DNA of 5,895 nt, taken from contig JAUYHV010000145.1 of the NCBI GenBank assembly GCA_030689845.1, positions 1 through 5,895 of the forward strand, read 5' to 3'. The notes beneath the pieces are model-generated. The model saw nothing but the letters and a program-made list of their open reading frames with translations. It was not told where the DNA came from and did not search any database. Source of the stretch: Dehalococcoidia bacterium (GTDB lineage Bacteria; Chloroflexota; Dehalococcoidia; JACQUA01). Positions 1 through 4,880 of the stretch are shown one piece after another; the first letter of the stretch is position 1; each line of letters starts with the position of its first letter. The translations under genes and the position numbers were made by a program.

Positions 1-324
1 GAGGATGCGGCGGCCCTGGCGGAAAGTAACTTTACCCGGGTTTTCCAGGATAGGAAGGCCCCCGAAGAAATAGCAGAATTCGCCTTCTCTTTTTCCCGGT
101 TCGGCAAAGGCGAAATCGGTGAAAAAGGAGACATTGTAAATGTCCTGGTATCAGCCGGAATGGCGAAAAGCCGGGGAGAAGCAAAGCGTCTGATCGCTCA
201 GGGGGGAGTGCAAATAGATGGGGAAAAAATAACTTCCGATACTGTTTCCTTGAGGAGCGGATCCGTCGTCCGGGCAGGTAAAAGGAACTTTGTCAGATTG
301 ATTGACAAAGATTTAATAAAATAG
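1..324 (+). CDS. tyrS: Tyrosyl-tRNA synthetase, C-terminal part (5' end outside window)
   Basis: This is the last 107 codons of a gene that begins before the window, read in frame 1 to a TAG stop. The enzyme attaches tyrosine to tRNA-Tyr in the cytoplasm. Fragment residues 1-25 (AAALAESNFTRVFQ, then KAPEEI) match the linker found in the TyrZ-like subgroup of bacterial TyrRS, after the catalytic domain. Residues about 43-101 form an S4 RNA-binding domain: the segment DIVNVLVSAGMAKSRGEAKR, then GGVQIDGEKI, and a closing GKRNFVRL strand. The catalytic HIGH and KMSKS motifs would lie upstream and cannot be checked. No terminator follows the stop, so some read-through into the aminotransferase gene is possible. 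An isolated S4 protein is the alternative, but the TyrRS-type linker argues against it. Confidence 0.88.
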   Translation, partial: EDAAALAESNFTRVFQDRKAPEEIAEFAFSFSRFGKGEIGEKGDIVNVLVSAGMAKSRGEAKRLIAQGGVQIDGEKITSDTVSLRSGSVVRAGKRNFVRLIDKDLIK

Positions 325-336
325 CGCATTTATTAG

Positions 337-378
337 TTAAAAAGATTGTATTTTGTTTTATAATCAAAAGAATATAAT
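337..378 (+). promoter_or_regulatory. Candidate promoter(s) for the serine biosynthesis pair
   Basis: The 90-bp gap between tyrS and the aminotransferase is very AT-rich and contains two perfect TATAAT hexamers, at 359-364 and 373-378. The first has a 4/6 match to a -35 box (TTAAAA, 337-342) at 16-bp spacing. The second lacks a convincing -35 at normal distance. The location just upstream of the operon supports a promoter, but TATAAT is expected by chance in such AT-rich DNA. Confidence 0.4.
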
Positions 379-404
379 TTTTCCAGTTTGAAAAAAGCTA
401 CAAC

Positions 405-410
405 GGAGGT
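405..410 (+). promoter_or_regulatory. Ribosome binding site that fixes the aminotransferase start
   Basis: GGAGGT at 405-410 lies 4 nt before ATG at 415. It lies downstream of the alternative in-frame TTG at 388, so it cannot serve that codon. It therefore decides for the shorter protein, which begins MNLRIPGPTP, as family members do. Confidence 0.85.
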
Positions 411-414
411 AAAT

Positions 415-1500
415 ATGAATTTAAGAATACCGGGACCGACTCCCTGTCCTGACCAGGTATTAAAAGCCATGGGTAAGCAGATGATAAATCATCGTGGAAA
501 GGAGTTCCGGAGTATACTGGAACAGGTTACCCAGAGGTTAAAAATTGTGTATCAAACCACCGGGGACGTTTTCGTCCTGACCTGCTCCGGAACGGGGGGA
601 ATGGAGGCAGCCATCGTAAATACCCTGTCCCCGGGAGACGGTATTCTGGCGACAACCAGCGGAGCTTTCGGCAACCGCTTTGCCGAGATTGGCGAGGCCT
701 TCGGCGGCAGGGTACAGAGGCTGCAGTTTGAATGGGGCAAGCCGGTTGAAGCAGAAGCTGTGAAAAAAGCCCTGGAAGATGACCCCTCTATAAAGGCCGT
801 CCTCGTAACCCACAATGAGACCTCCACGGGTGTTACAAACGACGTTAAGGCCATCAGCGCCGTTGCAAAAAAAGCAGGGAAACTGCTGCTGGTAGACGCC
901 ATAAGCAGCCTGGGTTCCATAGATTTGCAGACGGATAACTGGAAATGCGACGTGGTAGTTACCTGTTCCCAGAAGGGCCTCATGTCTCCTCCCGGGCTGG
1001 CGGCAGTGAGCTTCAGTGAACAGGCATGGCAGGCTCAGAAGACAGCCAAAATGCCGCGTTATAACTGGGATTTTGCCAAAGCCAGGTCCTTCCAGCAGAA
1101 GGGTGAAACCCCCTGGACACCGGCTGTATCGGCGGTATACGCGGTTAATGCCGCCCTTGAAATGATTATTCAAGAGGGGTTGCCCCGGATCTTTCAACGC
1201 CAGGCACGAATATCCAGGATGGTAAGGGAAGGCGTAAAATCCCTGGGTCTTGAACTGTTCGGGGATGAAAAATGTCCATCCGATATAATTACAGCCGTGA
1301 AAGCTACCAACGGCCTGGACCCTAAAAAACTCTTGAACGTCATGGAAGATAAATATGACGTCATCCTGGCTGGGGGGCAGCAAAAACTGGACGGGAAGAT
1401 ATTCCGTATCGGACACCTGGGATGGGTATCAGAGAAGGAAATAGAGAATGTTCTTGCGTCGTTAAAGAAAGCTTTGCCCGAGGCTGGATTCAATAAATAA
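415..1500 (+). CDS. Class V PLP aminotransferase (alanine-glyoxylate / serine-pyruvate type), probable phosphoserine-forming enzyme
   Basis: A 361-residue cytoplasmic fold-type I, class V aminotransferase. The N-terminus NLRIPGPTP and then INHRGKEF are hallmarks of the alanine-glyoxylate/serine-pyruvate family. Visible cofactor residues are S58-G-T-G (phosphate-binding loop), H133-N-E-T-S-T-G, D161 in VDAISS (contacts the pyridine nitrogen) and K187 in SQKG (Schiff-base lysine). R331 in FRIGHLG should bind the substrate carboxylate. The length is near the family norm of about 360-390. The ATG at 415 is chosen because GGAGGT precedes it. The gene sits 14 nt before serA, so it probably transaminates 3-phosphohydroxypyruvate with glutamate to phosphoserine, replacing SerC. 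This role is inferred from context; glyoxylate or pyruvate as amino acceptor, as in serine-glyoxylate exchange, is the main alternative. Confidence 0.9.
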   Translation: MNLRIPGPTPCPDQVLKAMGKQMINHRGKEFRSILEQVTQRLKIVYQTTGDVFVLTCSGTGGMEAAIVNTLSPGDGILATTSGAFGNRFAEIGEAFGGRVQRLQFEWGKPVEAEAVKKALEDDPSIKAVLVTHNETSTGVTNDVKAISAVAKKAGKLLLVDAISSLGSIDLQTDNWKCDVVVTCSQKGLMSPPGLAAVSFSEQAWQAQKTAKMPRYNWDFAKARSFQQKGETPWTPAVSAVYAVNAALEMIIQEGLPRIFQRQARISRMVREGVKSLGLELFGDEKCPSDIITAVKATNGLDPKKLLNVMEDKYDVILAGGQQKLDGKIFRIGHLGWVSEKEIENVLASLKKALPEAGFNK

Positions 1501-1514
1501 AGGAATAAAACGAG

Positions 1515-3089
1515 ATGAGGGTTTTAGTAGCTGATCCTATCGCCCAGGAAGGGATAGATTTACTCAAGGACTTTACCCAGACGGACGTTAAGATAGGGAT
1601 GAGCCCGGATGAACTCCTGGCGGTTATAGGGCGGTATGAGGCCCTTATTGTCAGGAGCGAAACCAAGGTCACCGCAAAGGTCATCGAGGCCGGCAAAATA
1701 TTGCAGGTCATCGGCAGGGCCGGGACAGGAGTAGACAACATCGATGTCCCCGCCGCAACCCAAAAAGGAATTATTGTTTTAAATGTACCGACGGGAAACA
1801 CCATGTCGGCTACTGAACACACCATGGCGATGATGCTGGCCCTGGCCCGCCATATACCGCAAGCCCACGGTTTGCTTAAGTCGGGAATCTGGAAAAGGGC
1901 GGAGTTTACCGGGATTGAGCTGCGGAATAAGGTACTGGGGGTAGTAGGCCTGGGCAATATCGGTTCTGAGGTTGCCAAGCGGGCAAAAGTATTCCAGATG
2001 ACCGTGATAGCCTACGATCCCCTGGTTTCTCCCGAACGTGCCGGAACCCTGGGAGTCGAACTGGTATCCCTGGAAACGCTGCTGAAAAAGTCCGACTTTA
2101 TCACCCTTCACCTGCCCCTCATACCCGAAACCAGGGGCTTCATAGGCATAAAAGAACTGGCCATGGTCAAGCCGGGTGTTCGCATAATCAATTGTGCCAG
2201 GGGTGGTCTTATAGATGAGGAAGGCCTTTACCAGGCTATCGTGGATGGGAAAGTGGGTGGGGCAGCCTGCGACGTTTTCTCCGTGGAGCCGGCAAATGAT
2301 AATATATTACTTAAGTCCGACAGGGTTATAGTTACCCCTCATCTTGCCGCTTCAACCGAAGAAGCCCAGAAAGGCATCGCCATTGACGTAGCCCAGCAGA
2401 TTATTTCCGTCCTGAAAGGGGAACCTGCCCGGTATGCCGTTAATGCCCCTCTTCTTTCTCCCGAGCTTATGGCTGTTTTAGGCCCCCATATTAAGGTTTC
2501 TTCGGTCCTGGGTAGGATGGTGGCCCAGTTAGTGGAAGGGCCTGTCAGCGCCGTTGAGATAAAGTATGAAGGAGAAGTAAGCGGGTATAAAACCGAGGCC
2601 CTCAAGGCATCCGTTCTCGGCGGTCTCCTCCAATCCACCTCGGAAGAGAAAATCAACCTGGTTAACGCCGATACCGTAGCTGCCGGCAGGGGAATAAAAA
2701 TAACCGAGGTAAAAAGCTCGGTTTGTGAGACCTATTCCAGCCTCATCACCTTGAAAACCTTTACCGGCGCCGGGGAGATTACCGTTGCGGGCACTGTTCT
2801 AAGGGGGGAACCCAATATCGTCCGCCTGAATAACTACTGGATAGATATCGCCCCGGCCGAAGGCTATTATCTTTTCTCCGCCCATCTGGACCGCCCGGGA
2901 CTTATCGGAGCCGTTGGTAATGTCACTGGAAAAGCCGGAATTAATATAAGTTCGATGAAGGTAAGCCGACTGAAAGCCCGGGGACAGGCTCTCATGGTCC
3001 TGGGACTGGATGACGCCCTTAATGAAGAGCAGTTAAAGGAACTCCTGGCCGTTCCGGATGTCTATACAGCTAAAGTAGTGAAGCTATAA
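1515..3089 (+). CDS. serA: D-3-phosphoglycerate dehydrogenase, long form with ASB and ACT domains
   Basis: A 524-residue cytoplasmic enzyme that oxidises 3-phosphoglycerate to 3-phosphohydroxypyruvate with NAD, the first step of serine synthesis. The catalytic and nucleotide-binding domains span about residues 1-312. The Rossmann motif is G145-L-G-N-I-G150, with D168 in AYDP at the expected adenosine-ribose position. The catalytic triad is visible as R229 (NCARGG), E258 (VFSVEP) and H276 (TPHLAAST). A VNAP hinge leads to the allosteric substrate-binding (ASB) domain, about 318-440. A C-terminal ACT domain (about 451-524) carries the HLDRPGLIG motif. This is the long architecture of Bacillus and Mycobacterium, in which serine may act as feedback inhibitor. 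It starts at ATG 1515 with an AAGGA site 10 nt upstream, directly behind the aminotransferase, so the two are almost certainly co-transcribed. All key residues are present. Confidence 0.96.
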   Translation: MRVLVADPIAQEGIDLLKDFTQTDVKIGMSPDELLAVIGRYEALIVRSETKVTAKVIEAGKILQVIGRAGTGVDNIDVPAATQKGIIVLNVPTGNTMSATEHTMAMMLALARHIPQAHGLLKSGIWKRAEFTGIELRNKVLGVVGLGNIGSEVAKRAKVFQMTVIAYDPLVSPERAGTLGVELVSLETLLKKSDFITLHLPLIPETRGFIGIKELAMVKPGVRIINCARGGLIDEEGLYQAIVDGKVGGAACDVFSVEPANDNILLKSDRVIVTPHLAASTEEAQKGIAIDVAQQIISVLKGEPARYAVNAPLLSPELMAVLGPHIKVSSVLGRMVAQLVEGPVSAVEIKYEGEVSGYKTEALKASVLGGLLQSTSEEKINLVNADTVAAGRGIKITEVKSSVCETYSSLITLKTFTGAGEITVAGTVLRGEPNIVRLNNYWIDIAPAEGYYLFSAHLDRPGLIGAVGNVTGKAGINISSMKVSRLKARGQALMVLGLDDALNEEQLKELLAVPDVYTAKVVKL

Positions 3090-3150
3090 CGGCGAAAATC
3101 CCCGGGCAATTTGTTGGATGCGAATTGCCGCCGATCCACATGCAATTTAA

Positions 3151-3194
3151 AAACAGGCTGCCTCTCAGCCGAAGGAGAGGCAGCTTGTTTTTTT
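3151..3194. terminator. Rho-independent terminator between convergent genes, probably bidirectional
   Basis: The left arm 3151-3166 pairs with the right arm 3175-3190 over 16 bp with one G-T wobble (3156/3185), around an 8-nt loop (AGCCGAAG). A T run at 3188-3194 follows on the + strand, making it a strong terminator for serA. On the - strand the stem has one C-A mismatch and is followed by five T's (3153-3149), so it can also end the lipoprotein transcript, whose stop codon lies 32 nt upstream of the stem. Confidence 0.93.
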
Positions 3195-3225
3195 GTGCCG
3201 TCTATTATTCGGCGTTGAAAGCCCC

Positions 3226-4422
3226 TTATTTCATCAGCGGACCGAAAATCTCCTTCGCCAGCTTCATAGCCTTGGCCTGCTCAACGTAGAAGTCCGAGTC
3301 GGCCATGGTCAATTTCTCCCCGGGCAAAGGAATCCTGGACGGGTCTATGCCTTCCGTGGAAACATCCGCGCGCCAGGAGGGGTTGCCGTAAGATTTAACA
3401 AAGATCTCCTGCGCCTCTTTGGTAAGCATCCAGTTTATAAATACCGTGGCCGCGTTGGGATTTGCCGGTTTGGCGGGTACCTCTAAGTTACCGGAAGCGG
3501 TATTGATCATGCCGCCTTCCTGCCACCGGATGATGCCCACGGGCGCTCCGGTCTTGATGAAATCCGTGGTGGCGGCCTGCTGGGCGCCCAGGGCTATGGC
3601 GTATTTACCTTTGGCCACCGATTCTATGTGCTGGCGGACATCGCGGGTCATCACCGGTTCCGTCGCCGCCAGGGCGCGGAGAAAGTCCGTGCCCTCTTCC
3701 CAGTTCATGGCCCGGGTCAACACGAAAGTGGCCCAGGCGGCGGCGGCGCTGGCAGTGCCCGGATCGTACAGGGTGATCTTGCCCTTCCATTCCGGTTTCA
3801 GCAGGTCCCTTACCGATTTTATCTGCCCTTCTTTTACCATATCGGTGTTGACCGTGGTGTAAGACGTGTATCCCCGGTTCAACATTATCATGGTCTTCTC
3901 TTTGTCCAGGTATGGGACTTTCCCGTCGATCCAGACCTTGGAATCCGTTACCTCGGGCAGGAACAGATAAGGTTCTATCGGCGCGAATAATCCCTGGGGG
4001 GCGAAGGAAGGGGACATATTGAAAGCCCCGGGAATGTTTATGCCGGCGGTCATTTCCTGCTTGTATTTAACTACAACTTCAGAGCCTCTACCCAGCAAAA
4101 AGTCCAGTTGGATATCGTATTTCCGGGCGAAGGCCTCCGATAACGCCCGGGAGGTCTCCGGGTTCACGCCACCGTAGATGTTGAGCTTGCCCTCTTTTTT
4201 TGCTTCAGCAACCGTTTTATCCCACTTCTGCTGCCATTCCGGAACGGCCGGGGCGGCTTTGGTAATCGCGGGCGCTTGAGTCACCGCGGGCGCGGGCGCT
4301 TGAATCACGGTGGGCGCCGGCGCCTGGGTTCGCGCCGGAACCGGGGTAGCCTTTTGTGCGCATCCCGGCAACACCCCAAACGAGATAATTAAAGCGAATA
4401 TAAGATAGATGGTCATTCTCAT
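3226..4422 (-). CDS. ABC-transporter substrate-binding lipoprotein, COG1840/AfuA-like (solute-binding family 1)
   Basis: A 398-residue exported binding protein. Residues 1-20 form a short signal peptide with a hydrophobic core (IYLIFALIISFGV) ending in a lipobox-like LPGC, so C21 should be lipidated and tether the protein to the outer face of the membrane. Residues 22-61 are a Pro/Ala-rich flexible linker. From about 62 the protein follows the COG1840 pattern: AEAKKEGKLNIYGGVNPE, then KSVRDLLKPEWKGKITLYDP, and near the end NAATVFINWMLTKEAQE. These are typical of ferric-iron, phosphonate and sulfonate-like binding proteins. The tandem tyrosines that bind iron in FbpA are not seen, so the ligand is unknown. 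The start at 4422 is supported by AGGAGG at 4434-4429, 6 nt upstream; the second Met (codon 3) is too far from it. No permease or ATPase gene lies nearby. The downstream neighbour is convergent serA. Confidence 0.88.
   Translation of the reverse strand: MRMTIYLIFALIISFGVLPGCAQKATPVPARTQAPAPTVIQAPAPAVTQAPAITKAAPAVPEWQQKWDKTVAEAKKEGKLNIYGGVNPETSRALSEAFARKYDIQLDFLLGRGSEVVVKYKQEMTAGINIPGAFNMSPSFAPQGLFAPIEPYLFLPEVTDSKVWIDGKVPYLDKEKTMIMLNRGYTSYTTVNTDMVKEGQIKSVRDLLKPEWKGKITLYDPGTASAAAAWATFVLTRAMNWEEGTDFLRALAATEPVMTRDVRQHIESVAKGKYAIALGAQQAATTDFIKTGAPVGIIRWQEGGMINTASGNLEVPAKPANPNAATVFINWMLTKEAQEIFVKSYGNPSWRADVSTEGIDPSRIPLPGEKLTMADSDFYVEQAKAMKLAKEIFGPLMK
4268..4339 (-). repeat. Three 24-bp tandem units encoding the octad Pro/Ala linker
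   Basis: Starting at 4268, 4292 and 4316 on the + strand, three units share the core GCSGGCGCYTGR with a period of exactly 24 bp. They encode TQAPAITK, IQAPAPAV and TQAPAPTV in the lipoprotein linker (residues 32-55 read on the - strand). Pro/Ala repeats of this kind act as stiff spacers lifting a lipoprotein through the cell wall. The in-frame period predicts length variation among relatives. Confidence 0.8.
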
Positions 4423-4434
4423 GTTACCCCTCCT
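4422..4434 (-). repeat. Shine-Dalgarno-containing 13-mer, copy 1 (functional site of the lipoprotein gene)
   Basis: On the - strand this reads AGGAGGGGTAACA and leads straight into the lipoprotein ATG (4422-4420). It is a near-perfect anti-16S match with 6-nt spacing. A second copy with one mismatch lies at 4488-4500. Confidence 0.75.
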
Positions 4435-4448
4435 GGTTTAAAAATTTA

Positions 4449-4460
4449 GTATACTTATAC
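4449..4460. promoter_or_regulatory. Palindrome GTATA-N2-TATAC, copy 1 (candidate operator)
   Basis: GTATACTTATAC is a perfect 5-2-5 inverted repeat, 26 bp upstream of the lipoprotein start. It fills the spacer between a weak leftward -35 (CTGACA, 4469-4464) and -10 (TAAATT, 4448-4443), separated by 15 bp. That is where a repressor would block transcription. With two extra bases (CT) it matches copy 2 at 13 of 14 positions. The cognate regulator is not in the window. Confidence 0.5.
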
Positions 4461-4487
4461 CTTTGTCAGCGCGCCTTCTACATTATT

Positions 4488-4500
4488 TGTTACGCCTCCT
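4488..4500 (-). repeat. Shine-Dalgarno-like 13-mer, copy 2 (no gene attached)
   Basis: On the - strand this reads AGGAGGCGTAACA, identical to the lipoprotein ribosome-binding 13-mer except at one base. It is followed by AATAATGTAG, an ATG stopped immediately by TAG. No usable reading frame starts here. It may be the remnant of a duplicated leader or a decoy/standby ribosome site. Confidence 0.55.
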
Positions 4501-4516
4501 TCCATATCATAACACC

Positions 4517-4528
4517 GTATATTTATAC
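4517..4528. promoter_or_regulatory. Palindrome GTATA-N2-TATAC, copy 2 (candidate operator)
   Basis: GTATATTTATAC has the same 5-2-5 symmetry as copy 1 and shares the flanking CT, differing at one position. It lies 68 bp further upstream of the lipoprotein gene. If the promoter at 4573-4602 is used, this site is in the early transcribed region, about 40-50 bp past the start point. Confidence 0.5.
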
Positions 4529-4572
4529 CTGGCGGCACCGGTTTCGGGCCAATGGCTGCCCCGGTTGCCAGG
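4528..4572. repeat. Compound inverted repeat next to the leftward promoter
   Basis: CCTGGC (4528-4533) pairs with GCCAGG (4567-4572). After a small asymmetric internal loop, ACCGG (4537-4541) pairs with CCGGT (4561-4565), and GCC (4548-4550) with GGC (4554-4556) at the tip. It abuts the TATAAT box at 4573-4578 and has no T run on the - strand, so it does not look like a terminator. A DNA operator or a 5'-leader hairpin are both possible. Confidence 0.45.
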
Positions 4573-4602
4573 ATTATAATATTCCTCTTGAGTGGTTTGC
4601 AA
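4573..4602 (-). promoter_or_regulatory. Candidate sigma-A promoter for the lipoprotein gene
   Basis: On the - strand TTGCAA (4602-4597) is followed after 18 bp by a perfect TATAAT (4578-4573). Transcription would start near 4566 and give a leader of about 145 nt before the lipoprotein ATG, containing both palindromes and the orphan Shine-Dalgarno copy. It begins only 13 bp past the ferredoxin stop codon. No terminator is visible there, so read-through from the flavoprotein-ferredoxin unit may also supply message. Confidence 0.5.
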
Positions 4603-4615
4603 TAGTTATGCCTTT

Positions 4616-4831
4616 TTACTTATAGCTCAGCATCATGGGCAAAGGGACCCTGAGTTTTACGGCTCCTTTTACGGGGCATACTTTTACGCAGTTGCCTTCG
4701 TGCCAGCATTCCTCGGGATAACATATTTCCGGGATTTGTTTTTTCTTCGAACCATAAAAAACGTCACCGTCACAAATCTCAACGCAGTTTCCGCAGCCGT
4801 TACACTTACTTTTATCTATTACAGGTGGCAT
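4616..4831 (-). CDS. Small 4Fe-4S ferredoxin-like protein, AprB-like partner of the flavoprotein
   Basis: A 71-residue cytoplasmic iron-sulfur protein, about the size of a 2[4Fe-4S] ferredoxin. The first half has the standard cluster motif C10-x2-C13-x2-C16-x3-C20. The second half keeps C42, C48 and C52-P, but the position expected to be cysteine after CWH is glutamate (E45), while an extra cysteine occurs at C37. The total of eight cysteines is thus kept with a changed layout. The ending RVPLPMML resembles ferredoxin-like proteins encoded beside AprA/fumarate reductase-like flavoproteins. The start ATG at 4831 is chosen because GGGAGG lies 4 nt upstream and MPPVIDKSKC is the usual family start. 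It follows the flavoprotein gene by 46 nt and is probably its electron-transfer subunit (inferred). Confidence 0.87.
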   Translation of the reverse strand: MPPVIDKSKCNGCGNCVEICDGDVFYGSKKKQIPEICYPEECWHEGNCVKVCPVKGAVKLRVPLPMMLSYK

Positions 4832-4835
4832 AATT

Positions 4836-4841
4836 CCTCCC
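4836..4841 (-). promoter_or_regulatory. Ribosome binding site of the ferredoxin-like gene
   Basis: GGGAGG on the - strand, 4 nt before the ATG at 4831. It decides against the longer frame opening at TTG 4861, which would add ten residues unrelated to the family. Confidence 0.8.
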
Positions 4842-4854
4842 TTGTTTTCCGATA

Positions 4855-4880
4855 TTACCAACTATGGTAACGAACCGTTA
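4855..4880 (-). other. Overlapping small inverted repeats in the flavoprotein-ferredoxin gap
   Basis: TTACCA (4855-4860) pairs with TGGTAA (4865-4870) around a 4-nt loop. TAACG (4868-4872) pairs with CGTTA (4876-4880) around 3 nt. The second overlaps the flavoprotein stop codon. The two hairpins share bases 4868-4870 and cannot both form. Both are short and may be coincidental; a role in intercistronic mRNA processing is only a guess. Confidence 0.3.

Noticed and set aside
302..307. Perfect TTGACA hexamer in the last codons of tyrS
   Set aside because: No acceptable -10 box lies 16-18 bp downstream (325-331 reads CGCATTT), so it is not supported as a promoter element.
388..414. TTG at 388 as start of the aminotransferase
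   Set aside because: It would add nine residues outside the family consensus, and the GGAGGT site lies after it, directly before ATG 415.
325..414. T-box or serine-responsive leader before the aminotransferase gene
   Set aside because: The gap is only 90 nt, has no T-box consensus or terminator hairpin, and is too short for such a leader.
538..1416. Long 292-codon open frame on the - strand opposite the aminotransferase gene
   Set aside because: It lies wholly antisense to a gene with clear family motifs, its translation has no recognisable domain, and it has no supporting ribosome binding site; it is a by-product of codon bias.
3105..3129. Hairpin GGCAATT/AATTGCC just after serA
   Set aside because: It has only 7 bp with an 11-nt loop and no T run; the strong terminator at 3151-3194 explains transcript ending.
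3193..3990. Several + strand open frames across the lipoprotein gene (3193-3486, 3419-3862, 3628-3990)
   Set aside because: They overlap each other and the lipoprotein gene on the opposite strand, and their translations show low-complexity or arginine-rich shadows without motifs.
4832..4861. TTG at 4861 as start of the ferredoxin-like gene
   Set aside because: GGGAGG sits inside this extension right before ATG 4831, and MPPVIDKSKC is the usual beginning of the family.
4592..4870. Open frame of 92 codons on the + strand over the ferredoxin gene
   Set aside because: It is antisense to the cysteine-motif protein and its aromatic-rich translation has no recognisable feature.
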